Source: Diphasiastrum complanatum (Eukaryota > Streptophyta > Lycopodiopsida > Lycopodiales > Lycopodiaceae). From it: DNA of 64,000 bases. Both the position numbers and the translations under genes were made by a program. This document shows positions 45,957-59,075 of this stretch, one piece after another (the stretch's first letter is position 1; the number at the start of each line of letters is the position of its first letter). The DNA lies in contig CM055114.1 of NCBI GenBank assembly GCA_029204225.1, positions 18,722,776 to 18,786,775 on the forward strand, read 5' to 3'. Under the pieces are notes generated by a model, which was not told the DNA's origin, did no database searches, and worked only from the letters and a program-made list of their open reading frames with translations.

Positions 45957-46305
45957 CTATCCTGGATTTAATTGTACTCCCATAGCTTCTCTATGTCTTT
46001 CAAAACTTTCTCTTGCCAAAGCTTTTGTGAGTGTATCAGCTGGCATCTCCTCTGTGGGTATATATTTGAGTTTGATAAACTCATTCTCAATTTGCTCGCT
46101 TACATAATGATAATGAACTGGAATGTGAATAGTCTTGGAATGGAAATTGGGTTTTTGAGCCATTTTCATGACACTTTGATTATCAATCAGGACTAATATG
46201 AGCTACATTTATTTGTCTTTGATTTCCTCAAAAAATCTTGAAAAAATTTTCAATGCTCTGGTTCCATGAGATAGCGCAAGGTACTCAGCTTCTTAACATA
46301 GAGAG
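45957..46305 (-). pseudogene. Ty1/copia RNase H C-terminus
   Basis: Reads EAEYLALSHGTRALKIF, two stops, DNQSVMKMAQKPNFHSKTIH, VHYHYVSEQIENEFIKLKYI and PTEEMPADTLTKALARESF, the end of a copia polyprotein. It lies just before the polypurine tract and LTR, as expected for the 3' end of an element. The remainder of the element is missing. Confidence 0.88.
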
Positions 46306-46574
46306 AGTGGGAATTTGCAAGGGGGTGGGATTTACATGTAAGCTATGATGATCATCATTCACATGTTAATTAAACCATTTGTACGTGCAATTTTGTACAT
46401 GTTTGTTTTTTCACTAACACATTTTGTTCTATTTTTGTGCAAAAAATACAATGCATTGTGGACGCATGGATGACACTTTCGTACGTAGCGCATTGACAAA
46501 AATAGAAACACGTACAATTGTGGAGTCATGGCAAATTTTACCCAAGAAAGTCGAGCAAGCACGATGGACACCAA

Positions 46575-47120
46575 TTTACTCTCTTCTCAATTTGATTATT
46601 GTGGGACAATCAATGACATCCTTGAAGTTGGATTTAGGCAATTCAACTTTTTCATATTTGATGGTTCATAGTTATTTACAATGGTCCCAACGCAACTATC
46701 AGGAAAGATGAGAGTGGTTATTTTGCCATTGACTCTACCAACCTTTGGATTGATCAAAGCGATACATTTGTTTTTTCTCAACAATGTGAGTAGATACATT
46801 TCTTCTATGTCTTCAAGATGTCTATGCTCTTTTGTTGTCAATCAATCGATTTTCAGTATACTGAAAAAAATGTACATTGTGTGTATACCCAAGCAATTAT
46901 AACATAACTATGGATACTAATTACAAGTCAACGTTTATGGTAATATCGATCAATTATAGGTGGTCTTTCACCCCAATCATTCTGATCCCAGATGGTGGTA
47001 CATGATTCAAGTCGCTCCTCAAAGTAAAAGAATTTTCTAAGATAGAGATGGCATGGAAAACATGGCGTTGCCAACTGATGCACTTCATGAACAAGATCGT
47101 ATTATCCTCAACCATTATTG
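46575..47120 (+). pseudogene. DUF4216-like CACTA-associated fragment
   Basis: In shifting frames the strand reads FDYCGTINDILEVGFRQFNF, a stop, KDESGYFAIDSTNLWIDQSD and TFVFSQQ. An intron-like gap (GTGAGT to TTATAG) follows, then VVFHPNHSDPRWWYMIQVAP and a terminal ILNHY. This follows the DUF4216 plan ('yYGvl-dIiEl', 'fGfT-vN', 'pFilA-qa-QVfYv-dp-d--W-v'). DUF4216 is found C-terminal to tnp2 in plant CACTA genes. The assignment rests on motif order and is moderate. Confidence 0.5.
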
Positions 47121-48265
<1,145 letters not shown>

Positions 48266-48324
48266 CTTTCACCTTTAATCTTGATTTGTTATTGTTAGTG
48301 AAAGTAGAGTTAGAAGTGGGGTAG

Positions 48325-48770
48325 TGTTATGTACCATAATGGTACGCCCTTCAGTGACGGCCTCGCAAGGGACATGACGGAGGTCTCTAGTGTTATCAAC
48401 ATGTTTAGGTGCCACGTGTCGCCGGCAGGACCATGCTTGATGAGACCCATTGTGCTATGTTTATAGTGGTGGGGATTCGCTCTTTCCATTCACTCAGTCT
48501 ACTTGGGAGTTGGTGGATGGAGAGCACATGCATGAGCCAGGATGTATCTCCAGGCTAGGAGATGTGTGCTAGGGATGCGATGGCTGGTAGTATGGGATGC
48601 CAGTCATCGCTGGAGGCTCAATTGGCCATGATTGTGTCGATAGTGCATGGGGGTGGGTCAGCTGTGACCCTATGGATGGGCGCATATGGTGCGTCATCAC
48701 TAGTATGGGGTGTACGGAACTTTCAAGGCAATCGGAGATTCTTGGGAGTTGTAACATTTGGTATCAGAGC
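48325..48770 (+). repeat. 5' LTR and primer-binding site
   Basis: The LTR starts TGTTATGTACCATAATGG and ends GTTGTAACA at 48756. After TT comes TGGTATCAGAGC (48759-48770), a perfect initiator-Met primer-binding site. Confidence 0.82.
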
Positions 48771-48779
48771 AAATGTCCT

Positions 48780-49336
48780 TGACGATTTTGAATATTATTA
48801 TCAATTTGCCATGTTGCAAATGGAGATGAAGCCCTTTCACGTCTATCAGCAAAACTTCCAAGAGGCTGCTTCGCGGTTTTTTAACCACATAGACGGAGTG
48901 CTCCTTAAGTTGCACTTCATATTGGGCTTGCCCAAAGAATATCAATTGGAGGTCCACCGCAATCAGCCATAGTCCTTAGAGGATGCTATGCGTTTTGTTC
49001 GAATTTTCGACGATACGCACACTGTGACCCGCAAAAGAGCAACAAAAGCCCGAATTCAAAGACAAACCCTCTACGGGCCAAGGGCAGAAGCGAGTGGTTG
49101 ATGAAGCTTCCCCTTCGGGAAAGAAAAAGAAGTGCCTTCGGTTGGAGAGAGCTGACTTTGATAAGACCAAAAGCGACGGGTTGTGTTTCTCCTGCATGGA
49201 GAAGGGGCACCTTTCCAAGGATTGCCCGAAGAGATGGAAGAAAGGTGACCGCTCCTTTAAAGCACTAGGTAATTCTTCTATTTCTTGTAGGAAAAGTTCT
49301 GCAAATTCTTCCTCAAAGACCACGATTAAAGGTTGA
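48780..49336 (+). pseudogene. retrotransposon gag with one CCHC knuckle, probably Ty3-type
   Basis: Directly behind the primer-binding site the frame reads MEMKPFHVYQQNFQEAASRF, LLKLHFILGLPKEYQLEVHR, a TAG, then LEDAMRFVRIFDD. A shifted frame (49094-49336) has KKKCLRLERADFDKTKSDGL and the knuckle CFSCMEKGHLSKDC. The helical gag with 'LP-e---V---p-tLeeA' and a single CCHC is the Ty3/gypsy plan rather than copia. Gag normally coats the element RNA; this copy is truncated after the knuckle and no protease follows. Confidence 0.75.
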
Positions 49337-49602
49337 ACAAATTAAACCAATATCAACATTTTTAATCATGCCTAAATCTGATTTATGTACTAACAGAGCA
49401 GTTCTATTATGATTAAATTATGCATGCAAAAATATGGGTGCAAAAATTGGAAATATATGTGTGAGTGTGAGAGGCCAACTGCACACTCAGAGTATACACA
49501 AGCACAAAAGAATATCGAAAGCTTGATGAAAAACATTATGTTCTTAAAGAAGAAGGATGTGTTGAGAAAGCCGATCTGATATCCAGAATGCTCTGATACT
49601 GT

Positions 49603-50074
49603 TGTTGTGATTCTCACATAGATAAACTGAAATGGAATTCGATTCTGTCCTTGAGTCTACTGCCCTCTGTGACAAGATCTACAATTTTTCAATGTGTGTA
49701 ATCGTTTTATGTAAAATTTGTTTATGCATTCAACAAGACAAAGCCAGTGTGCGGAATAAAATCAAACCAGTTGATTACAAATATACAACTATCATAAAAT
49801 TAAACATTCGATCATGTTCAAGATAAGAAACTCATCTACATTATTAGAGAATTTCTTAAGCGATGTTATGACAGACCACACAACGCGTCGACGCGAAAGA
49901 ATCTCTGTCTCTCGTGAATCAAAACTTGTCGCGCATACTAGCGGACTTCTTGAACATCAGTTGGCTACATGGTGCTCAACTTACATTGGTATACTACCAA
50001 AATCACAGTTGCTTCTACATAGTCATCATATATTATGAATAACACATGAACACTGTTTTAGTAATTTCGGGACA
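49603..50074 (-). repeat. LTR with primer-binding site, minus strand
   Basis: In minus orientation it starts TGTCCCGAAATTAC after a G-rich tract (GGAATGGGACTTGGGAT) and ends TCACAACA, followed by AC and AGTATCAGAGC (primer-binding site at 49590-49600). The RNase H end of a copia element lies just upstream. Confidence 0.6.
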
Positions 50075-50269
50075 ATCCCAAGTCCCATTCCAAAATTAAG
50101 TTCAATCACACAAACTTGAAAAAGACCTAAGCTCGAACATAAGTTCAAGCACATGCTCCTTTGCTCGAAATTAAGTTCGAGCACACAAGCATGTACTAGA
50201 GTGGATAGAGAGAAAACTTTATTCATTCCAAAATCAAGAAATTCTCCCAATATTGATAGATTAAGCAAT

Positions 50270-50450
50270 CTAACAGCAACCATCTCTTTTATCTCAATGA
50301 AAGCGGTTTTCAGCTGCTTCTTCTCAACTAGGTCTCTTATCAAGTGGTACTTTATTGCAGTATGTTTCATCCTTGTGTGAAACATGGGATCCTTTCTTAG
50401 GTGTATAGCAAATGTATTATTTATCTACAAAATCAAATGCTCATTAGTTG
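50270..50450 (-). pseudogene. Ty1/copia RNase H end
   Basis: Reads DNNTFAIHLRKDPMFHTRMK, HTAIKYHLIRDLVEKKQLKT, IEIKEMVA, the standard C-terminal part of copia RNase H. Upstream it is cut by the LTR at 50461, so the latter inserted into it. Confidence 0.85.
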
Positions 50451-50460
50451 TTTTACCCAG

Positions 50461-51288
50461 TGTGAAAAATCCAGCAATTTCACATGTGTGGGGAACCACA
50501 ACAAAAGTGTGAATCATCTATACCATGCTTTGTAGTAGCACACAGATCACCTGCAGAGTAATACTACAATCTACCAACAGATATGAGGTTAGAGCACAAT
50601 CTAGAATGCTACAGATCAAAGCTACACTAACTTCTCACAAATAGGGAAAGTACACAAGCAAAATAATGTATGAAGAAGACACCAATCTCGAATTAGAGAG
50701 AAAATACAATTACAAACAAAATAGCATGAGATCCACTTTTGACATTATGACCTTACCAAAGCTTCATTGATCATTAGAAATGAATGAGAACCATATGTAC
50801 AAATATAGGAGAGCCAAAATTCGTGGTACTACTAGCATTCAATGCATTTCCTACACCTATTCAAGTGTAGACTACTACCATAATGACACCTAACAGCTTG
50901 CATGCAGGAATTGCACCTAACTTCTACCTACTTTCTCCAAATGTCAATTTCTCAACTAGATATGTACAAAACTACATGCATGTGTCCATTACTATATTTG
51001 CATGCCTTGCATGTCACAATGGAAACTTAGGACACAATGCATTTATGATGGCTCGAGTTTCTACAAGTTCATATTAGACCATTTCTTTGTGTAAATCTAC
51101 ATGCATGTCATACTAGACCAACTAGACTTCTTGCATGTCAATGGAACTTGATCTACCTAACCCAAACTCGCCCTATTCTACAAGGATATGTGCTCAATTC
51201 ACACACCTTGATATGTACAATCAATTTACATGGGTAGAACCCCCAAAATCAACATATGTAAGATATAAATGTTTTACAATTCTTCACA
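50461..51288 (-). repeat. LTR of the TGTGAAGAAT family, minus strand
   Basis: Starts (minus) TGTGAAGAATTG at 51288 after the tract TTTTAAGGAG and ends TTTTTCACA at 50461, giving TGTGAA/TTCACA ends as in the palindrome LTRs. Contains CACATGTGTG near its end. Confidence 0.75.
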
Positions 51289-51289
51289 C

Positions 51290-51590
51290 TCCTTAAAATA
51301 TATCTATCTAATGTTGATGAAGATCCTTTGTGTGTGTGGATTCTTTGCTTTGCATTTAAAGTGAAGATGATCAAAGAATCCATCATAGCCACACGCTTAC
51401 CAAATCCATGACGAGATCTCTTTGATAAAAATCTTTTCCAAATGCCTTTGAAAAATATTCCACCAATCTGCCAGTATGTCGATACGTCTCCTCATGGCTT
51501 GATACCGATCTCAAATTTGAGAACTCCACATGCATGAAGATGGCTGCATAAGAATCTAAAAAATACGAGGCTTCCATGCCTCATCATGAG
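51290..51590 (-). pseudogene. Ty1/copia polyprotein C-terminus
   Basis: The minus strand reads MHVEFSNLRSVSSHEETYRH, GRLVEYFSKAFGKDFYQRD and a stop shortly before the polypurine tract. 'ThEE--ADIF-KAlgKd-F' is the usual end of copia RNase H, here altered. It belongs to the LTR at 50461-51288. Confidence 0.7.
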
Positions 51591-52159
51591 CAATATTCAA
51601 GATTAAGTATACTAGCTTTATTAGAACTCTATCCGAAATGGATCTAATATTGAGATCATATTCAAACTTGATCTCATTGAGGCTAAATACTTTCTTAAGC
51701 CTTGTAAGTGTCCTCACTGGATGTTTCACTTACTCTCAAAAAAAAGTTCACAATATGCCTCAAAACAATCTCCATCCTTCTTTCCTTCCAAGAAACCACA
51801 TGCAAAGCAATAACCTTCAAGAATACTAAGGTACACAACCTTATAGTTGAACAAGACTCCATATAGTGCACTCCTTCTAATAGCTCCATAACTCCAAAAA
51901 GCTTTGCATGATGGAAAATACACATGCACCATAAAACTTGAAGAGACAAGACATAGCCACTGGTTACTTGTGAAAGGGCCTTGGCATTTTGCGATTTTTG
52001 CGAGTTTCTTTCTTGCCATCATTCAACAAAAAGATAGCACATGTGTGCCACCCTTTTTATGCTATTACTTTAATGCTTATTTTTTTAAATGTGGTTTGGT
52101 ACATAGTTAAAGATCTCACTAAGTAAAAAAAAATCAAAATAAAATATTTTTTTGTAGCC
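51591..52159. other. intergenic, possible further copia relic
   Basis: The minus strand at 51949-51695 has short open frames, but I could not match them to a domain. Confidence 0.35.
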
Positions 52160-52410
52160 ACCCCATATAGCATGCCGGCGTGCTAAGCGGCATGTCGGAA
52201 TTTTTTTTTTTTTTTGTGCAGCCAACCCAAATAGCACGCCGGCGTGCTATATGGGTTGGCTACACAAAAAATTTCTTACACGCCGGTGTGCTATCTTGGT
52301 TGGTTGGAAAAAAAAATTCTCATTTCATATAGCACGCCGACATACTATGTTTAAAGGCTGTAATTTTTTTTTTAGTTGTTTTACTTAGCACGTCAGCTTA
52401 CTATGTTGGG
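52160..52410. repeat. cluster of AGCACGCCGGCGTGCT-type palindromes
   Basis: Five related inverted words lie at 52169-52184, 52231-52250 (ATAGCACGCCGGCGTGCTAT, perfect), about 52278-52293, about 52330-52346 and about 52387-52401. Around the second one the symmetry extends from 52210 to 52271 with only two mismatched pairs, forming a 62-base near-perfect palindrome. Poly-T runs separate the words. Confidence 0.9.
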
Positions 52411-52954
52411 AGGTTTAAATAAATATTTTGAAATAATGGTTTTACTCCTCAACCATCTCTTTCTCTCTCTGGGTCGCGGCTGTCCACGGCCTCCTCTAGT
52501 CTAATTTGCACTGCTAGGGCACCCTCCTCTGTGTTTTTACAGCTTGCAAAACAGTTCAAAATAGAGAGAAAACCTCACTTTTATGCTACCAAACCCTAGG
52601 CCAGGGTTTTTCTCACAACTTTGATCTTGGCTTGCTTTTCAAAGCTCTCTGGCTGGCCAAATCAACTACTCTGAAGTCGCCCTACTACTGGAAAGCTGAT
52701 GTTTCAATCTGTTTGTCAAACGGTGTCCGATTGAATGCACACTGATTGCAAACACCAAATAGCTTGCTTCGGAATTTTAAAATTCCGTTTGTTGAGGTTC
52801 TGATTCAGCCGACAACCCTTGTCTCTGAATCCTCACACAGTCTCAAGCTCACCAAGCTTCTGAGTGCCAAACTCTCTACACCAGTGTTTCTCCTTCCGTC
52901 TTCAACCTGTCGTAAACCCCGAACTCTCAAAAGACAATTCGAATTCACTTCTTG
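52411..52954. other. intergenic, no clear gene
   Basis: CT-rich start, then unremarkable sequence. A frame at 52746-52955 leads toward the copia fragment but has no recognised domain. Confidence 0.4.
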
Positions 52955-53330
52955 ACTATGCATGCAGAATGCATAGAAGCATCTACGGTCTGAAACAATT
53001 AGCCCGACAATGGTACAAGAAGAAAGATCAAGCCCTGAAATCATTAGGATTCAAGCCTTTGGTGGCTGATTCCAATGTATATGTCAGAGTTATAGATGGG
53101 CATATTATCATTGTGGCTGTGTATGAATCTTAAAGTTACATAGAGTGACTATATACTAACTGGATGATACTTAAAACACATAGAAGATGAAGTAGTCCGA
53201 TGCTAGTAAGTAATCAAGACAAAATACAGAAGAGAAGTCTGCCTACATGCTAGATGTGTTCTGTGATCAGAATCCATAGAGATCCACAGATCGGCTAGTA
53301 AGCGAGACATCCATTCATGAGAGAACTGTG
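52955..53330 (+). pseudogene. Ty1/copia reverse transcriptase scrap and LTR-like sequence
   Basis: The frame reads MHRSIYGLKQLARQWYKKKD, KSLGFKPLVADSNVYVRV and ends at IIIVAVYES just before the YVDD site. From 53131 the sequence resembles the LTR near 4380-4500 (GATCAGAATCC, CGGCTAGTAAGCGA), so the transcriptase was cut and joined to an LTR. Confidence 0.8.
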
Positions 53331-54349
<1,019 letters not shown>

Positions 54350-54431
54350 TGATGTTTTTTTCTTACTAATTTTTAAGACTCCCATTGATTGTCTACAATA
54401 TTTATCCCTCTTCAATGATTCTGTTGCACCC

Positions 54432-55459
54432 ATTATGTCAGATACAGGATCCCCTAGTCAGAGGTCAGGCCATACTTGCGGGTCAGCCCGCCTTTCCTCT
54501 ATGAGCGAGAGTGAGCTCATTAGCTACGTTGATCAGTTGCCTTCCTCACAGCAAGATAGGGTCTTATAGCGCTTGAGGGCTCGACGCGAGGCTCGTAGCT
54601 CCTCTCGATTGGTTGAGTACACATCATCGACCGAGGAGATTCGTCCATTTTGAAAATATATCTTATTGCTTGCAGAGATTATTCCAAATCGTGTCCCCAA
54701 TGTCTCATGACACATCTCCAAGTCACGAATCTAGCCGTAGTCGCGGGTCGTCCTGTTTTTCATCCATGAGTGACGACGAGGTCCTCAGTTATATGGATGA
54801 GATGTCTCCCTCACGTGCAGGCATAATTGTGGAGAGACTACGGGCTCGTTGGGTGGCATGGAGTTCAAGTAGGTTGTCCACATCATCTCGTTCTTAGGAG
54901 ATCCAGTCCCCACAACCCTCCACCGAGGTGCTTCCTCTTCCACGAGGGTCTATCCGGCGGGAGTCTCTCCCCCGTGCACTCTAATGTCAGTGTCTCTTCC
55001 CAACATTCCGATAGGAAAAAGAGCGATCGTAAGAGGAGTCGCCTCAGCAGCGGCTCCTGTTGTGGCGGTGATGCCGATGATGTCGTGCTTCATGCGGCCT
55101 CTAGTCCAGCACATCCATCTAGCAGGCCTTGTTGTAGGTCTTCCTTACTTCGAGAAACCCTAACTCAAGAAGCAACGTGTGTGGCGCATGATATTTTGAC
55201 TCCTGTATCTGTCACACCTGATTATCCCGGCACACCTACACTCTATCCTCACATTTTTTCTTCTTTGGTACCCACGTCCCCTATGGGGTCTCCATGGCAC
55301 TTAATCCCTCTTGCCAGGCCACTCCACCGTGATCCCTCTTCCCAGCCACTCCACCCATTTTTTTCTCCCATTCAAATCCCTGTTGGTTACACTCTCGCCA
55401 AACTCCTCCCCAACCTTCTCCTCTTCATGTACATGTGTGTGAGATGTGTGAGAGAGTGA
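54432..55459 (+). CDS. unidentified Ser/Arg-rich frames with an internal duplication
   Basis: A module of about 65 residues occurs twice. The first (from ATG 54438) contains [20 protein letters not shown], a TAG, and [13 protein letters not shown]. The second (from 54703) contains [20 protein letters not shown] and [13 protein letters not shown], ending at 54897. A third, overlapping frame (54827-55459) is Ser/Pro-rich with [19 protein letters not shown]. No domain is known. The duplication period is about 265 bases. The 3' end runs into GT/GA repeats. Transposon origin is possible but not shown. Confidence 0.35.
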
Positions 55460-55511
55460 GAGAGAGAGTGTGTGAGAGAAAAAGAGAGATTGGAGATTGG
55501 AGAGTGAAAGA

Positions 55512-55551
<40 letters not shown>

Positions 55552-55555
<4 letters not shown>

Positions 55556-55728
55556 ATGCTTCTTGGTTTCCAAGGGGAGGTTCGAACCTGGGACCAAAGA
55601 AACTTTGGATGCCAAGCTAACCAGTTGAGCCAACCCCGAGAGAAATGCTTCTTGGTTTCCAAGGGGAGGCTCGAACCTGGGACCAAAGAAACTTTGGATG
55701 CCAAGCTAACCAGTTGAGCCAACCCCGT
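55552..55728 (-). repeat. two tandem tRNA-like (SINE head) units
   Basis: Two 89-base units, nearly identical. On the minus strand each has TGGCTCAACTGGTTAGC (box A type) and about 35 bases later GGTTCGAACCT (box B, RNA polymerase III), preceded by GGGG and followed by CCCC. No full cloverleaf with a functional acceptor stem can be drawn, so this is a tRNA-derived SINE head rather than a tRNA gene. Confidence 0.7.
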
Positions 55729-55751
55729 TGGGTTTTTTAACTTTCTTTCTC

Positions 55752-55754
<3 letters not shown>

Positions 55755-55821
<67 letters not shown>
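55755..55821. repeat. CT microsatellite
   Basis: About 65 bases of CT directly after the SINE-like units. Confidence 0.97.
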
Positions 55822-55822
<1 letters not shown>

Positions 55823-55970
55823 CAAAGCTCTTCTTCACGAAATTTATTTTGGAAATGCAGTCGAGGCCCCCACTTTTTTCATTTCACGGGTTTTTTTTTT
55901 GCTGATATATTTCTGCGTGGCACTACCATGCGTGCAGTGCCATGCCCTAAAAAAAAATTGCAAAAAAGTT

Positions 55971-56099
55971 TGCCACGACGTGGCAGAATTGCACTTGCTA
56001 GAAAAATTTGCCACGCGTGGCAAACTTCAGAATTTTTTTTTAAATTTTGCCACGCGTGGCAAATTTTGACATTGTGGAAAAAAACTGCCACGCGTGGCA
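55971..56099. repeat. cluster of TGCCACGCGTGGCA palindromes
   Basis: TGCCACGACGTGGCA at 55971-55985, TTTGCCACGCGTGGCAAA at 56007-56024 and again at 56046-56063, and TGCCACGCGTGGCA at 56086-56099. A related group lies at 63013-63065. Confidence 0.93.
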
Positions 56100-57465
56100 A
56101 TTTTCTATATTTTTTTAATCGTGGCAGTGTGTTGTAAAACTATCTTCATAAGCTTTACTTCCAGCGCCACTGGCACCAGCATTGTCCCCGGCGCCAGCAG
56201 CGCCCCTGCTGCTCCCGGCGCTGGCGCCACTCCCGGCGCCACTGTGACCAGAACCCAGCCGGCGCCAAGTTCCTATGGCTGAAAATCTTTGATCGGTTCT
56301 AGCGAAGTCCAGAGAGCTCAGATCGATGTGCAATCACCTCACACGATATGGGCATAATTAAAGGAAGCCTGGGGATCAATAAAATCTAGAGAGAGAAAAT
56401 GACTTTCTAGGAAGAGAAAATCTTAAAGAGAGAAAAACGTGCTTTACCAGCCTGGGTAGAGTGCTTGGTATGAGGGGGGGGGGGGGGGGGGTGCCGAATC
56501 CCACCAATACTATAGGGGAGTGCGGGTTGCGACTCAGGGCGAGCTCCAACCAAGTCTCAGCCTCCCTTGCTGGAATGTTGTCATGGCTCTCGCCTTGGCA
56601 TGCTAGCGCCCCGGAGACTTGGGTCGGTCACACACTTGAAATGTAACCTTCTCAGATTTATCAATAAAGTGGGATTTTCCTCAAACTGACTCTGATTACC
56701 TTCTAAGTTTCAGTGTTCGGTAAAAGTGCCAGTTGTAAGGCCGCTTTCAAAATTTTTAAGTTGGCACATAGCTGAGGGTCGTATCCCGGGACACCAACGA
56801 TATGCCGTCGAGACCATTCGGTCCATGGTGCCAGCGGTATGCTGTCGGGATCATTTGGTCCAAGAACTGGTTGTCTCCATATCTGTCGCGGCTCGTGGTT
56901 CTGAGTGTTCCTTGCATGAACGTGAATGGGTTAAGCTCTTGGGAAACGAGCTCTAACCTGTCAGCTGAGTTGGATGGCTTGCTTGGGTGGGAGTTACCTG
57001 TTTATGGCTGTCTAGTCTGGCATGGCGCCAGGTTGGCTTCCAGCGCTCGTGACGAAGCTTTCAGTTGGTTAAGTCTGATGTAAGTCAGACCGCTTGCTTG
57101 GAATGGATGTTACTCGTTTGTAACGAAGCTTTGAGTTGGTCAAGTTTGATGGATGTCGGGCAGCTTGCTTGGAGGGAAGTCACCCACATCGGACCCCCGA
57201 TCTGGCATGGCGCCAGGTTGGATCTCAATGTTGGTTTTCGGAACTTCAAGTTGGTTAAGTCTGATCGTTGTTGGTGAGTTGGCTGCTTGTATGTCAAGTG
57301 GGTTTGGATGGCAAGAGTTGAAGGCTGGGAAGCTAAGTCGTGGTTCCCGGCTCCCTTTGGGATGCCTGCGCTACATGTGGTATCAGAGTCGACTGGCCGG
57401 TCAACTATGCGGATCTCACGGAAATGGCCATGGTTTGGGGTTCATCAAGAGAACTGTTGTGCAAG

Positions 57466-57855
57466 GTGCTGCCCACAGTGTAAGCACGGGTGCATCCACG
57501 GTTGGGGTGGTCGACAGAACGGGGGACTTGATGAGTCAAGGTGCTGCCCTTGAGGTGTAAGCATGGTCAGTTCTCGCGGTTCGGGCCTGGCGCTGTCTGC
57601 ACGTAGGACAGATGAGGCAGTGTGCTGCCATTAGGTTGGTGTAAGCACGGTCTGTGCCTTGTGGGGTGCGGGGCGACATATTGGAACTGTACGGGTTAAC
57701 CATTGATACAAAGATGCTGCTCGAATTCAGGTGTAAAGCACGGGTGGTTAGTTGCCGGTGTGAGATAGTTGCCGATCGTTTAGCTATAAGGGCTATCGAC
57801 CAAAAAGTGGTGGGGCGTGACTGAGGCAATGTGCTGCTTAATGGTGAAAGCACGG
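57466..57855 (+). repeat. five stem-like GTGCTGC...GTAAGCACGG units in the leader
   Basis: Units near 57466-57490, 57541-57565, 57622-57650, 57714-57744 and 57831-57855 share GTGCTGC, a 10-18-base variable part and GTGTAAGCACGG or GTGAAAGCACGG. GTGCT and AGCAC can pair, giving short hairpins spaced 75-117 bases apart. Confidence 0.75.
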
Positions 57856-58784
57856 ATAGTTGGAGGGGTGTCCTATGTGGGCTGATTCTGTGATCGATTT
57901 GTATGGGCGCGGCCAGGAAAAGGTCCGTTGGTAGAACCATCTCAAAGGGGGACTTTGTCTTTGTTACTTGTTAGTAAACCTGCCTGAGTGTCTTACTTGT
58001 ATGTATTCGTGGTGAGTCTTAGTACTCGTGCTTTGCCTGGTTTGCATTATTGCTTGTGATACAAGGAGCTGATGGCTCGAGAAGGAACCTTTCTTTTGAA
58101 GGCTGATACCATCAAACAAAGAGGACTGCAGAATCTGTGGGGGTGGATTCGCAGTTCAAGTACTCGCACGTGAACGGCAGCGAAATGACTCAATGTTGGC
58201 AAAGGATGGATGGCTAGCCTATTTCTTGGGTTAGTTTCATTTGCGACAACGCCCACCAGACACAAGCAGGAAGTAAAAAAGTTGGAAAGGGCAATTTCAG
58301 GGGAGATCTTCTATGGAGCAGTTGGTCTTCATTTTGGGACGGCCACCTTCGGAACTGAAACTCACTGAGCATGGGTGATATCCAGTATCAGTTGGGTTTT
58401 TCCTCAAAGGGGAAAGACTAGGATCCTCTTCAGAGATTGGCAACAAGTTGGATCGAGCCATAATTCTAGCATATGGGAGGCAAAGTGTTGGAAAAGCTTT
58501 TTGTCCGAAGAACTCTACTCTAAGTCCGATCAGCTGATTTTATAAGTAGAGGGAAACTATCACACACACCTCTCTCTTGGGGCAAATTTTGAATGAAAGT
58601 TGATCAAAACGGGGGCAAATTCAAGGTGACCTAGCCATACTCACACGAGTAGACTGGCGAACTTTGGACCTAATAAGTTGACAAGTTTTTGTTGTGGAAA
58701 GGAAAGCTTGTTATAGGCTTTTCTCTAAACCAGCAATGATGAGGAAACATATGAGTATGCTGGCTTGTGTTACGTGTAAAGCAG

Positions 58785-59075
58785 CTGATCAATGAAGGAA
58801 CTGTGAAAGTTGAGTCTTGCATGAGAGACTTGGTATTTCGAACGGACACTAAGGGACAGTTCGCGTTGGGATCGGACTAGTGCAAACTCTAGGTGCATGT
58901 GTCTGATTCAAAGAGAGCTACTTGAAGCCAAGCTCGATGTACACTTCTTGTTTTGACTGTGAGGCAACTGACCAGTTATGGAATTGTGAAAGTCAAGTTT
59001 TGCGCGACGGACAATGGTTACATTTGGCCTGATTCAAAGAGCTACTTCAAGCTAAGTGAGAGGTGCATTGCGGAG
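58785..59075 (+). repeat. imperfect 170-base tandem duplication inside the LTR element
   Basis: GATCAATGAAGGAACTGTGA...TTGAGTCTTGC at 58785 is echoed by GACCAGTTATGGAATTGTGA...TCAAGTTTTGC at 58968; GATTCAAAGAGAGCTACTTG at 58905 is echoed by GATTCAAAGAGCTACTTCAA at 59031. Confidence 0.6.

Noticed and set aside
46424-46711. 95-codon plus-strand protein of its own
   Set aside because: The DUF4216-like reading lies in another frame of the same stretch and explains the sequence better.
55552-55728. A functional tRNA gene
   Set aside because: Boxes A and B are present, but the acceptor stem does not pair and no anticodon arm of normal size is seen.
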